This document shows, piece after piece, positions 47,107-59,829 of a stretch of DNA of 64,000 bases (positions within the stretch are counted from its first letter, which is position 1; each line of letters opens with the position of its first letter). This DNA comes from Carallia brachiata (Eukaryota > Streptophyta > Magnoliopsida > Malpighiales > Rhizophoraceae). The position numbers and the translations under genes are program-made. Location: contig JADCRB010000002.1 of NCBI GenBank assembly GCA_021464245.1, positions 1,713,058 through 1,777,057 of the forward strand, read 5' to 3'. The notes under the pieces were generated by a model. It had not been told where the DNA came from. It ran no database searches and was given only the letters and a program-made list of their open reading frames with translations.

Positions 47107-48910
47107 AATACTTCCGCTGGCTCATAGCCTGTGTAACAATTTTTGGAACAGGGTTGCTACTTCCCATCCAAATAAACACCGCTTTTAGTTCACTTCTAAT
47201 CTTCCATGGTTAGGACGGTAATCATGTAAGTTAATCTGAGCTTCCCAGAGAAATATCACCCTGCTTTGGGATTTCCTCTTCTTTTGTCTATTAATAGAAT
47301 TTGAACTTTGATTTATCCAAACACCAAGCAGAGAAATTGGACTCCGCATTGAGTTAGAATTTAAGTGTGCTGACAGTACAAGGACTTTGATCAAGTTTTA
47401 TAATGGTCTACTGAAGTAATCATCTGAGTAATCACCATGATTTAAAGAAAACCATCCGAATGATCACCCGTACGGAGCCCCAAGCCTTGTTCCCTGTAAA
47501 ATGTAGGACTCAGCCCTTTTTGTTTTGCAGATCGAGAATGCTCGACTTTCTGTGTCTGACCCGTTAACTTAAAAATTTTAGAGTTGCTACAATTATATAT
47601 ATATATATATATATGGTGGAGGCCCTAGTCATGCTAGCTGATTATGCCAGCCTATCCAAAAACTTTTCAAGCGATGGTGGTTAAACGACAGTACGGCAGG
47701 CTTTTTAATCATTTTCTAATCTGAAAATGTGTTCTCTCCTTGTGTGTCTGGACCATGGTCTCTGGCTTGGAGGGGGGCCGCCCAAAGTGTGAAGCTTAAT
47801 TGCCCCTTGGAACCAAAGGATTGGACTTCAGTTTTAACATGAATATCAGAACTTTCAGCTGTCATGAATTTTTCTGAATGCCAAGGTACCATATGAATTA
47901 CTGGGCAACATATGTCCAAAAATTACCTATCGGTATACCGTAATACTTGGAATGACGTTGGATGCAATAACAAGGCGTCAGCCTTACGTAACGCCATCCC
48001 TTTTAGCGAGGTGCTTTTAGGGATGAAGGTGGGTCCCCAAGAGGGCCACCATGATTGCCTCAGTGATTCAACTGTAACATACCCCCCCCAATGCAGTGCC
48101 GAGATCGCAAGACTGCGCGTGCTGGAGACTGGCGAAGCTATATAGATTAGGTCCTGTCCTCTACATTGGTGTTTTTTCGTCCCTAATTGATCTGTGTTCT
48201 TTGTTGAACAAGGTTGTAACTTATTAGCACTTCCGCTCATTAATGAATTGTCTTTTAACCTTTCTTTGAAATTCGGTATAACGAAAAGATTATTCTATTA
48301 TAAATTAGTGAATACAGATTCGTATCTTATGAACAACCTTTTTATTTGAAAAATAAAGAAAATGTTACCTACGAATATAAGAGTCATGCACTGAATTGTC
48401 CTTTTATTTTTCTTAAAAAAATAAAATAACAACAATAACAATAACAAGGATTTTGCAACAAAGTACTTGATTTATGAATTCAGATCCGAGTGAACGTCAA
48501 GCGTAGAGAGATGTCGAGCCGTGCATATGTCTATATGTTTAGAGAGGAGTTTTAGTGCAGCTGCACACTGTAGCCATACACCACTATAAAAATGTAATCA
48601 ATTATATTATTTTAGTGTAATTATATTTATAAAATATTAAATAATAAAATTAAAATTTAAAATTAAATAAGTATTATTTTAAAAATTAAAAATATAAATC
48701 CTACGTGATATCCGTTAAAATAAAAAAAAGTTTTTAACTTAAAAAAAAATTTATTTTTCCGGAAAAAGCATCCTTACACAAATAAACAAGGAGCAGTTAC
48801 ATTTGGTTAGTAACGATTTGCATTTCTTCCTGCGCGTGTGGCAGCACAGTGCGGCTGCATAGTAAGCGCACAACTTTTTCCCATATGTTTATTACCCACT
48901 AATCTTCGTT
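47107..48910. other. Spacer between convergent PDI and response-regulator genes; unexplained GC-richer block
   Basis: The first part is PDI 3' UTR. About 47620-48240 is richer in G and C than nearby spacer and is open on both strands (47912-48145 plus; 47923-48240 and 47716-47919 minus), but I recognise neither protein nor any tRNA, snRNA, SRP RNA or known miRNA. A (TA)n run is at about 47593-47614. It could be an LTR, a non-coding transcript or a decayed gene. From 48300 on the DNA is AT-rich with no feature. Confidence 0.4.
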
Positions 48911-51605
48911 CTATACAACAGCCAGTTCTTTTATTTTAGGTATTATCTCCGGGTGCTCGGGAGACATTGCTTGCCTTGTGCTAACGTTGCTGCTGCTGCT
49001 GCTGTTGTTGTTGCTGTCATTGACAGTGAAGTTGCCGTCAATTCTTTCAGAAGCGTGGCCAAGTGATTTTAAAAGGTGTTGCTGAAGCTTCTCTACATCC
49101 GATAACTGAAGAGGCTTCAACAGGAACTCCTCTGCTCCACCTTCCAAGCATCTGGGGTTTTTTTTTTTCAAAAAAAAAGAAAAATTTGACACGTACTTCT
49201 AATGGATGTCAATTTACTACACCAATTTCTCTACAGAAAATGACATATTGTTCTTTTTCAAGAAATTAGAAAAAAAAAAGGAAAAGAAGAAGAAACTTAC
49301 ATGCTAACTCTAGAAGGTATATTCTCTGACGACATCACCACCACTGGAACATCTTTCCAAGGTGATCCCTGCACATGTCATGAAAACGTTTAGCATTAAA
49401 CGGTCTACGTCCTTCCTTGTGAGATTAACGCTCGGACAAAAAAAAAAAAGAAATATATATCCATTACCCACACAAAAAGAAAATTAATGTAAATGACTAG
49501 TATAATTTTGTGGCCACCAAAATTATAACTTGGAGTTAGCTATTCAGTATTTGAATATCTGACTATTAGTTCATTCTTCCTCTTTAGTTACCAACACAAA
49601 AAAAAAAAACTTAATGTGAATTGTATCATTGTGTTAAAAAATATATATAAGTTGCATTAAGATAAACTATGGCGGAATTAATGTGTCAAGTAGCTCAAAT
49701 TGCTTAAACTAGAACAATTAAGGCATTGAGTAACAAAATTGACCATCAAAATTAAATTGATGATTCATAACAACGCACAAATATGGTTTTTTTTTTTTGT
49801 TTTTTTGAGAGATTACATCACGATCAATCAAGGCAGAAACCGACTGAATGTCATCTTTCGCCCAAGTCCACTCCCCAACACAATTAAGAGCATGTTTTAC
49901 TAAGGCATGAGCAACTTCATTTGTCCCCGAGGAACATGGACCATATTGAAACAACTAAAAGAAACAGCCAAGACCCTAACATATTTTGCTAAGAATATGT
50001 ACGTTTCACCATGCTAATGCAATAGCTGTGTTTTCCTTTTGTTTCCCATTTGTCCGTTTTCCTGCAATTCCCCGTTCGTACGTTTATTTGTATTTCTTAT
50101 TTTTTTTTATTGCCGCATGTTTGCTTTAATTAGAGCGGAGGAAAAATAATAAAATGGAACTAAGGCGAGGTCGCAGAAATGGGGGATGATACCTTGACTC
50201 GTTTGAGCAAATCATAACCGCTCATCCCCGGCATACATAGTCTGTGATTATCAAATTAACTTTGATCCCCTGGGAAATAGCAAAAAGGAAAAAAAGAGAA
50301 AACTGTAAGCCATATGCAAAGTACAAAAAGAAGAAAGAAGCAGCAGCCATGGACATAAATTCACAATGTATAAAAAACTAGAAAGAGAAGCGGCTGAATT
50401 TGAATATCCTCAGCTTCTTTATCAAGGTTAGCATGCCTAATTAATTAACCATATGCCCAAGTTTAATTAGACGAAACCTCCGGATAGAGAGCAAGCTAAA
50501 CATGTACAAACAATAACAAGTAGAAGTCTTTCAAATATTCCCTAGTTATATGTTGCTCACACACTCACACACACACACACACCATATGGGGTCAATTCTT
50601 ACACAAAGAAGATGCATATATGGACATATACGAGCCACTTTAAGGATGAAATGGTATGCTGATGACATTTTGATTTTCGAGCTGGACCGTCGACATGTAC
50701 AGTAGTAAATCTATATGATTCAGCCATGTTCCTATTTTTTGGGACAAGACGAAAAACAAAAGGGTAAAAAATTGATGAACCTCGACAACAAAATGTGTCT
50801 TTTCTCGTGGACCATATCACCCCCCAAAATCCTAATGTTTTTGAAGATCAGACGTACTACAGATCCAGGAATCGGAAGAAGCGCCGTTCCGCATAATATT
50901 CCAGGGCGTTGGGGAACCGTTAATTCAACCAATTTTACTTTTTACACCAGCAAAAATAATTACTTCTCTTCTATTATTTTTCAGGGTTTCCAATTTTTGT
51001 TGGTGGGGTTCGGGACCTGGGGTTTCAAGTTTCAAGAAACACACTTTTAATAGATTGAATTTATAATGCAACCGAGCATGAATGGCCTCTTCTGGCGTCA
51101 TACTTTCAACAAATTAATTCGATACTGTCAAATAATCAGACAAGCTACAACGTAAAAGCAAAGTACCCATGAAGAGGACAACATCACCTCTTGCTGTTTT
51201 TGTTGCGGATGTGAGGGAGAAGAGGCAGAAGAAGAAACTGAAGAAGGAGAAGAAGTATCAATATGGCTTAAATTATCATCAAGCAGGCCCAGATATTCCA
51301 GGGCTTGGTCTCCAGATTCCACAAAGGTGACTGCAAGAAAATAGAGAAGATAATTGTCATACAAAACATCTGAGAACTATATATTTGGACAAAATTAAAA
51401 TAAAACAAAAGGGTGCTGCAGAGAGAGAGAGGGTGACAAATTTAGTCAGAGGATATGTACCATGGCATGAAGAAAATCTAAGGAGTTGCTTTTCAAGAAG
51501 TTTCCTATCCATGAGACTGTCATCCACAGCCAAGACATGGAAATGTCGCTGCTGCTGATCTTGCTCCTCTTGTTGGGTACTTTCTGCACCTGATTTCATC
51601 TCCAT
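48911..51605 (-). CDS. Type-A cytokinin response regulator (ARR8/ARR9-like)
   Basis: Five exons on the minus strand: 51605-51461, 51330-51188, 50269-50193, 49368-49301, 49151-48911; 224 aa in the joined frame. Type-A regulators take phosphate from His-phosphotransfer proteins and damp cytokinin signalling. The receiver domain shows VLAVDDS (acidic pair 28-29), phosphoacceptor Asp106 in [23 protein letters not shown], and Lys157 in [11 protein letters not shown] Ser/Gln-rich insert (about 67-96) sits before the phospho-Asp strand, and a Ser/Asn-rich tail replaces any DNA-binding domain, which excludes type B. Exon 3 is 77 nt where 78 fits: one T is missing at TAT-TGT near 50247, which would truncate the protein right after the phospho-Asp; assembly error is likely. 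Introns 2 and 3 are large, and intron 3 holds a LINE fragment. Confidence 0.93.
49787..49980 (-). mobile_element. LINE 3' fragment (RNase H end plus poly(A)) in response-regulator intron 3
   Basis: Minus-strand reading gives HVPRG, then after a one-base slip at a G run [15 protein letters not shown] and [20 protein letters not shown], the usual C-terminal end of plant LINE RNase H-like domains (VPR-x-N-x-xAHxLAK). A poly(A) tract (49806-49787 on that strand) follows directly. It is truncated at its 5' side near 49980 and in the same orientation as the host gene. No target-site duplication found. Confidence 0.7.
50560..50582. repeat. (CA)n microsatellite in response-regulator intron 2
   Basis: An ACACACAC run with one CT interruption. 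Confidence 0.85.
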
Positions 51606-51685
51606 TGTACCTTCTGGGTCCTCAATATCTTCGATTTAAAGTACTTAATTATTTCTTATATTATCCAATCTACAAACTCTCCACA

Positions 51686-51691
51686 TATATA
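51686..51691 (-). promoter_or_regulatory. Candidate TATA box for the response regulator
   Basis: On the minus strand CGCCTATATATGTGG places TATATA about 81 bp before the start codon. A GA/G-rich stretch (about 51718-51770) lies further upstream. The short implied leader makes this only a candidate. Confidence 0.4.
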
Positions 51692-51789
51692 GGCGTTGTC
51701 ATGTACAGATAAAGGGAGAGAGAAGGGGGGGGGGGAGAAGTGAAGTGTGAGAGAGAGAGTGAAAGACGGGGTTGGTCTGTGGGTTCTTA

Positions 51790-54700
51790 TGAGAAAGTAG
51801 AGAAGCAACTGTTAATTTATGTAGAGTTTGAGTACAACATTAATATAAATAAAAAAAAATTATAGAAATAGAATTGAATTGTGGGATACACTTATTAAAA
51901 TCATATTTTTGATTTGCTTATTAGCTTAGTAGTTTTGTATTTATAATTTTCTATGTTGTTTAATTCTTGGATTTGAAAATCTTTTTCATTAGGAGGAGAA
52001 ATGTGCCTTTCTTTATCAAGTTTTTTTTTATTCAGAAAAAAAAAAAGGAAATATGGGTAGTGTATTTAATATTACATTTTATGCTTAGGAGGCACGAAAT
52101 GAGCAGATGATGATGGCATTTTTTATGTCAATTGATGAGTTTTAATTTTAGTCTCACCACTTGACGACATTTCTCATGCTAGGTGATAAGCATAAGTTTA
52201 ATCTGATTATTTAATCTTAATAAATTAAATATATAATTCTTCACACAATCAATTGAATGAATCGCATAAGATAATAATTTCTTTTTCTTTTGGGACTACT
52301 AGAAGTTAATGTCATTTTCATGTGTGCATTTTTTTTTCTGATGCAATCTCTTCCTAGATTCGCTACGCCGTGTTGGTACAACCACTAGTATCGCTCTCTT
52401 TATACGTGGCTTCTTTTTCCCATTCCTTGGATTTTGTTTGATTGCTGAGGAGATTTTGTTCTCATTTGATCACGAGAGTGTAAGGAACTTAAATTTGTTA
52501 GGGTTTGATAGAATTGAATACTTTCAATTTCTCCAAGACAAAAAAAAAAATGAAGAAGAAAAATGTACGTTGCTAATTATACTATATATTATTAGTTAGA
52601 CATTTACCTTTATTTTTGATTTTCACCCAAAAAAAAATTGCTTTAAGTTCAATTGCTTGCTATTTGCCAAGTGTTTGGTCGAACGCCAGATGCAGCAGCC
52701 AATTTGTTCTAACTAACATCACAGCAGTAGTGATTGAAGGTGACAGGAGCATCAAATCTTCGGGCCTTATTTATTTTCTTTTACATTATTTTTCGTATTA
52801 ATTATGGAATTTCGACAAAACACAAATATATTTCTACTTACGCATAATGAACATGAACAATGAAGGAATTTTTTGATGACATTGTTTGGGTGGATAAAGT
52901 AATGATGATGAATAAACATGTTCAAAGATCAATGCATGCCAGTGCCTAACAAGAATGTTGTTAGAGAAATTAACGTTGGGCCACTAGTTGTGTAGTTAAT
53001 TTAGTGGTAAAATAACTGATTTCTTAATTTGATGACTAGGATTTTTTTTTCTAAAAAAAAAGAAGAAGAAGAAGAAGTTGACGTTGCTGCCGAAGTTATT
53101 TACTCGCGCTTGGAAATGCCTCAGCTCAAACACTTTTCTAAGTATTAACATCTTCTACAACATTAAAAATATCGAATTTGAATCTTAGTCTAAATTAATA
53201 AATAAAACAAAAAGTCAACACCTTTTGGTCTTTGTCCCCCTTGGTTTTCGTGTTCTCACGAGTCATGATAGTTTCGATCGTCGTCAAAGCCTCTCGTTTC
53301 CCTTCCTCTTATTTTCAGACCAAAAACTAAAAAATAATCAAGATATTGACAACGGCCAAGAAGCACATTCAAACCAAATAGCTGGCCTATTTATTGAACA
53401 CAACTGTAGATCCAATGTATTTTCATGTTTCAGCGAGCACGGTCGTTCAAGCACACACCAAAAGTAGGTTACGCGTTGATAAACATGCATGATGATACTG
53501 GTTGACGAACGCACTATAAAAGCTATTACTAAGTAAGGGGGAACTAAACACATGCACGCAGAAGAATTGTATCAACTCTAACAATATGTTTTTAATTTAA
53601 AGTAGCAGAAAAAGTGAGTAACATAAAGGGCAATTGTAATACTTCTTTATCCTCAAGAATAATGCTAGGAATAGAATCAAGAGCATGACGAAAAGAAATA
53701 TTTATTAATTAGTAAAAAAAAAAAAAACAGCCTTACTTTACATTGTAATGTTTCATGCATTTTTTTTTTCTCAAGAGCGAAGTGATCACAATCAATTGCT
53801 TATCAAAGGTCAAAATCAGTAATTAAAAAAAGCAAATTAAATTTCCCGTTGAATTTGGAATTAATTAACATGAAAGAAGAAAGTGGGGTCGTTCTTCTTT
53901 TGTATGAGTTAGCCTTACACACAAAGGGCCAACACAATAATTAGAGATTTGAGTACTGAAAAAAGAGGTAATTTGGGACCACAACACATGCATAACATAA
54001 GAATGTCTATTACCCAAGGAGGATGGGAATCAATCTCTTCCCGTGCTTTTATAGTGAAAGCAAGCAAAGAAATCAATGCAGATTAAAGAGGCCAAGAAGG
54101 GGGGGCCCACCGAAGATCATTTTGAAAATCTTGAGTGGGGCCATCCGGGATGTAATCTTTTTGTGGGGTCCATTCACCCCCTTCTCCAAAGTAAATCCTC
54201 CCAAAATTGCGAATCTGTCCCGATCGAGGGTTGCCTAAAGTCTTAACTGAAATACTTTTTGTTTCTTTTAGTGGTCAGCCAGCGCATTCAAATCTTCATT
54301 CACGCTTGAGTGTGGGTCCCTGTTGCCCCCTGCCACGTGTATTTCATTTATGCGTTCCTGTAAGCATGTGGCTGACGCGGGCAGACCATGAACCGTTAGA
54401 TCACGTTGCTGTATTAAACCCGGAATCTTTTTTTTTAATGGATAAGTTGAGGAGTGAGTTATAACTATTTAGATTTTGAGAGCTATCTAATTAGGGTGAT
54501 GATATTTTTTAATTGATTCCAATTAGAAATTAAATTTGAGACATTTAATCATAAAAACTGATCATTATCAGTAAGCTATTATATATGGGGAGTCTCAAAT
54601 TTTTAAAAGTGGTGGTATGATTTTTTTTCCTTTAGCGCTATTAATAAAAATTTGTTAAAGCACACATAACGTGGTAAATGTAAGACTTACATTTTGATCA

Positions 54701-56370
54701 TCATCATTCAAATGTAACCCTAGCTCTCGAAGAATTGTGGAATCAAATTGAAAGAGATGGAAAGACGGAAAGGAAAATTGGCTGAAATAGGGATTCAAGC
54801 AAAGGCAAAGGGGCAAAGAAGGCAGTTGAAGTGTCGGGTGCGTTCAATTCTTGATATTTAAAATCTAGGTTTTTGCAGACAAGATTCGATTTTTATATGT
54901 TTCAATGCAAAATGTTGTTGAAACGATTCATTTGTTACAGTCAATTCGTGAAAACTGCAAGGAGGTCGACAGTTTTAATGGATTAACGTAGTGATAGTGT
55001 ACTAAGGTAGAAAAGGATCTAAGCTTTGGCTTCGAATTTTAAAACTGAATGGTGTTCCCTTTGTTCCGCAGCTGTCCTCTTATCCTTCTTCAATTTGTAA
55101 GAGAAGCTGCTCCAAGCCAATTTATTTGGACTTAAAGCCGAAAATCCTCCTTAATTATAGTTTTTGTTGAATTTTTGGATAAAGAATAATTGGGAATTTG
55201 ACTAAAGGGGTGCAGATGTTTGTTCTTGCCGAAATTTCAATTAATTTTGTTTCTGGGTAGTCTCACTTTTGACGCATTACATGTCAAGGATACACTAAAT
55301 AACTTTCATTAATTGAATTAAACAAAATATCCACATTAATGATCCGCTTCTAAAAATTGGTGACCTAAAGAGACGAAATGAGAGTTCCTAAAATCATAAA
55401 ATTCTTAAAGTTTGTATTCTATGTTTCTAGTATAATTAATTGAAACACTCTATTTTTTTTTTTTTAGTTTATATTTGAATTCTAGTAGCTCTATTCTCCT
55501 TTTCTAAACTTTCGACCTCTTTTGCAACAAAAAAATATTAAGTACTATCATCTTTTCTTTTTTATGATCAAAAAAAGAAAAAGAAAAAGAAATCAGGATC
55601 TTCACATAATGTCTTTCTTTTCCTCAAAAGCAAAGCATGTTTGTTATTTGTCCATTTTGTTCCCTCACTTTTTACTTATCGCATGTGGAGTGTATGCCTA
55701 CCAAGAGCAAAGAAGCAGTGTTCTGCGGTTGAGTTTTGACTTAAGAAGCAAAATAGACGCTCTTTTCCTACGGAATATTAAGGCCTCCTTGACTGATTTT
55801 ACGTTAATCAAGTCATCCAGAATCATCAAATCAGATTTTACTGGCCCCACTAAATGTATGATTCTCCTAAGCAATGCTCCGTTATACATTGTGAGGAGAA
55901 AAATCTTAAGTATTGTCCCGTGCACCGCATGTGTTTGTTGGTCAACGAGAAGAACTTTATTGGCTTCACGCATCATTTATTATAGATCCTAATTACTTGA
56001 TTAATTAAAATGAAATGACCTAAGCCCTTGCTATGACCGTAACAATCCAGAATTGACATTTATTATTGAGTTAATTCACGAATTATTGGTCTACTTTGTT
56101 ATGTGATTTCATAGTTTTGTTTCTTGACAAGAAGACGTAAGTTGTTCTATCATATAAGCTTTAAGGGTGTGATATTCTGCCCCTATTCACAAGAAGCATT
56201 TTTCAAAGGGACAAAGCCGTTAGTCTATGCATCAAAACATGCGGCCTTTTCCCTGCCCAAGAAGGCAACAGCCAAGAGTTGAAAAGGGGAAAACGTGACA
56301 ATCAGTGTCGGTTTTGTCAATTAATTGGGTTTTTTTTAACTAGCATACGCTGATTAGAGTTGAGAACTTA
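51790..56370. other. Spacer upstream of the response regulator; no gene recognised
   Basis: Mostly AT-rich. Two stretches are less AT-rich: about 54020-54420 (open plus-strand frames, CCACGTGT motif) and about 55600-55980 (open on both strands). I could match none of these frames to a family and saw no splice-supported structure. Confidence 0.45.
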
Positions 56371-56955
56371 CCCTATGTTTGATACAATAGTAGGACGAGA
56401 GGAAAGAGAAGGAGAAGAAAAATAGAGGAGAAAATAATTTTTAATTTTTTCTTGTGTTTGAGAAAGGATAGTGAGAGAAAGAAAAATTAAAAATTTCTTA
56501 TTTGAAAAAGGGTGGAAAGTAAGGGAAAGAAAATAAAATGTATGACAATGCCAATTTTACCTTTCAAAGCAAAAAATATATTATATATGATACTAAAATT
56601 ATTTGATTTGTAAATTATATATAAAATACTTATTTAAATTTAGTTCAATAAATTTATAATATTTATAAAATTTTTTATTGGAAAAGTAAAATTTTAAAGA
56701 ATGTAGAGATTTTTTTTATTTTAAGTAAATTTATAGTTTTTAATATATAACAAATGTATTATAGTCTTTTAATAAAAATAATAGTCAATAACTGTACTCC
56801 CAATTTTAGAAAAATGATTTTGGTGGGTCATGTAAAAAAAATTAAATTTTCTGTTCCTCACTTTCATCTCTACCAAATATAATTTTCAAAAACAAGTGGT
56901 TACCTATTTTCCTTTCCTTCCCCCTCATTTTCCCTCTACTCTCCGAAACACAATG
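56371..56955. mobile_element. PIF/Harbinger-like MITE, copy 2 (inverted)
   Basis: TTA stands on both sides (56368-56370 and 56956-56958). The left end CCCTATGTTTGA and the reverse complement of the right end, CATTGTGTTTCG, match the ends of the copy at 33415-34002. The interior aligns in reverse with that copy, including AACTATAAATTTAYTTAAAA and TTATAAATATTATAAA-type phrases, and the lengths are nearly equal (585 and 588 bp). Confidence 0.78.
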
Positions 56956-57010
56956 TTACTCGTCATGCAACTCGTATGCAACTTGTACAAGACTTTCTAT
57001 GAAGGATGCA

Positions 57011-57062
57011 CATACACACACGCAAGGACACACACACAACACACACACACACACACACACAC
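57011..57062. repeat. (CA)n microsatellite
   Basis: A CA run with a few interruptions, just beyond the PIF-like MITE. Confidence 0.9.
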
Positions 57063-57340
57063 CCCTCCCATATATTCATGCACGATCATTAATCGAAGAT
57101 TTTATGGTTGGAAAGCCATTAGTAAAGGGACAGAAATGGTCCCTTCTTTCAAGTCTCTTGGGGTCCATTTTCTGTAACTTGCTGTTGCCGGAAATGGTTT
57201 TAATTGGAAGGTTTTAAGGGCACAGATTTGCCAGCAGAAATCTATTGTCTGGCACAGGGGCTACGCCTTTCAATCACGTTGCATTAAAGAACCTGTCTAC
57301 AAAATTTCACAACTCCTTTTTTTTTTATTTTTATTTAATA

Positions 57341-57578
57341 TGCTTTGTTTAGATTGTAAAAAAGAAAATGACAAAAAAAAATAGTACAGTAATGATAATG
57401 TTATGATTGATAAAAAGTAATGATTAAAAAATTGTGAAAAATAAATAAATAATAATTTGTGAGAGAAAAAAAAATAAAAGTTAATTATTTGAATTGATAA
57501 AAAATGAATAAAAAAAATAAGTAAAAAGCAGTTTCTTTTCATTTTTTTTTCCTTTTCTGGTTTGCCAAACAAAGCATA
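57341..57578. mobile_element. Short MITE with ATGCTTTGTTT ends
   Basis: Left ATGCTTTGTTTAG faces right CCAAACAAAGCAT, 12 of 13 paired. The interior contains AATAATAATTTGTGAGAGAA, the module shared with about 26200 and 31094. The target site is ambiguous because the flanks are AT-only. Confidence 0.6.
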
Positions 57579-57589
57579 AATTAATGCTT

Positions 57590-59220
57590 TCTATTCTCAA
57601 ATGATATTCATAGTATATGGAATCCCAATAAACGCGAAAAAAGGCAGCAGAAAAAAAAATGATGAAAAGGATAAATTGATCAGTTGATTATTATAGGTTC
57701 CTTTTTTGGTGCTAATGAAACTCAGAGTTGATTATTATAGGTTCTGTGAAGGCAGATTCTAACTTAATCCCTGAATCTGTCAAAAAAAAAAAGTATGTAT
57801 ATTTTTGATTTATATTACGTGCATGAATTTAAGTGGTGATTTAATATGAAAATCCACAATAAAGCAATAAGGACACCATTGAAAATTGCTTTCAGTCTGA
57901 AAAAAAAAAAAAGAGATATCACCTATCAAATGCGATTTCTGATTTCCAAAGGAAAAAAGAATCAAAAATTAAAAATCCGCAACAATATCAAACAAGTCCT
58001 TAACTTTTCATAACCCTCACTTTCATTTTTATTATATATGTTAGTGAAATTTTTTGTCTAAAAAAGAATTTATAACATTTGAGTCCATGTGGTTAAAGCC
58101 AAATCATGATAAATTCTACTGCATAGTTATACTTTAGGTATTACTAAATTGGTCATACAATTTTTGACATTATCCAATAATTTATTTATTTTTTTAGTGT
58201 AATTTTAATTTTTCAACATCTTGTATCATTTTCATCATACATTAATCTTATGTGAAGATTACACTAAGTATTTCCTATTCATAATAGGCTCGACTGTGCA
58301 CAACATATTAAAGAACGGAAAAGGTTCTATGCTAGAAGGGGTGTCCTGACACCTCATAAAAATGGAACTAACTGGTTGCATTTAGTTGGTTGTATTTTAA
58401 GTAGAGTCAGGTTTTTTTTTTTTTAAATTTTTTTGCAAAGAAAATTTTTTATTTTAACGTATACTATTTGAAAGATATACTTTAAATTTTAAAATAATAA
58501 CTATTTAATTTATATTTTAATTTTATAATTTTTTTATTTCATATTTTTTAAATATAATTATAACAAAAAATTAAAGGGTTTCATTTTTTGTTGGGACATC
58601 ACCTCCAATGCACTACTTCACTCATTAAAGAATGAACCAATACTGTAGATCGCATGGCGATAGACATAATCCAACTATAGCTTTTTTTTTTTTTTTTTTG
58701 GAGGAATATAATCCAACTATAGTTGCTTTCTCACATATTTCCCAAGTTGGAGCATGAAATAGCAAGCAAGTTAAACGGTGTGCATACCTTTTTATTTTTT
58801 TTATCAAACAAACATGAATCGTGATATATAAGTTATTGTATATACGGGTCAAAATTGGGAATCACATATTACTATTATCATCCAATCTACTCCATAAGGG
58901 ACATATCCACCATCTGAGCACTGTTAGGACTGAGCGAAACCCGATCAATCTGACTATAGTGTTAACGAATCTAAAATTTATACCACGTACATATAGATCA
59001 ACTGACAGTCAAAAAAAAAATATTGCCCTATTTCATAGATTGAGACAAAACCTGAATTAGATGTGAAAGAAATATGATGAATTATTATAATATTGTCACT
59101 TTAATTAATAAAGAGTGTGCACATTGTACATGTATTAATCCTAAAACAATATTAGTTTATTCGAAACCGTTGGTCACGCGTAAAATCCATCCGTCCACCT
59201 GTTAGATAATCGGAAAAAAA
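57590..59220. other. AT-rich spacer; no gene recognised
   Basis: Poly(A) and poly(T) runs and chance frames only. Confidence 0.5.
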
Positions 59221-59224
59221 TTAT

Positions 59225-59390
59225 CAAAAAAGTTTTTGAATTGTAATTTATTGGATGTATTGTATAATTGTAAATTACAAGTATAATAAAAAATTATTAC
59301 TTATTTATTACATTTATAATTCACAATTATACAACAAATCTAATAAATTATAATTTAAAAATTCTTCTAAATACTTACCTTATGACTATT
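59225..59390. repeat. AT-rich palindrome (possible MITE)
   Basis: TTTGAATTGTAATTTATTGG with TTGTATAATTGTAAATTA on the left faces TAATTCACAATTATACAA and TAATAAATTATAATTTAAAA on the right, arms of roughly 60 bases. Confidence 0.6.
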
Positions 59391-59829
59391 AAACTTTTCC
59401 ATTTCGTAATGGTAATTGATAACCTAAATTATTCAAATATTATTATTTTATTTTAACAGTCAGTCACTTGTACAAACCCATCGTCCACTTATTTTTTTTC
59501 TTGATAATAATTGGTAGGAAAAAATATATGTATACAAAATTTAAACATAAAATAAAAAAAAAATTTATTATTTAAATTTAATCATTAATTAAATAATAAA
59601 TTCAATATATTTAATAATTTAAATTTAAATAATAAATTTGTATCATTATTTTATATTTAATTTTTATATTTATATAATAAGATTTTGATTGTTAACCTAA
59701 TTTGTTCAAGTGGGCCAATTGTGGTTTGCCGATACTGACATCAACTATCTTTTTCATGTCAATAAAAGTTTAAAAGAAATGAATAAATGTTGGTGTCTTG
59801 ATAGTTTGTCTACTGAAATTTTTGTCGAG

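Noticed and set aside
47716..48240. 7SL, U3, telomerase RNA or TAS3 locus
   Set aside because: I looked for the characteristic conserved boxes and the telomere template and found none.
53225..54464. Several short plus-strand frames upstream of the response regulator
   Set aside because: Short, unrelated to each other, and no family or splice support.
55522..55992. 156-codon plus-strand frame with a 92-codon minus-strand shadow
   Set aside because: No known domain, and the plus frame begins in low-complexity Lys codons. Kept only as unexplained spacer.
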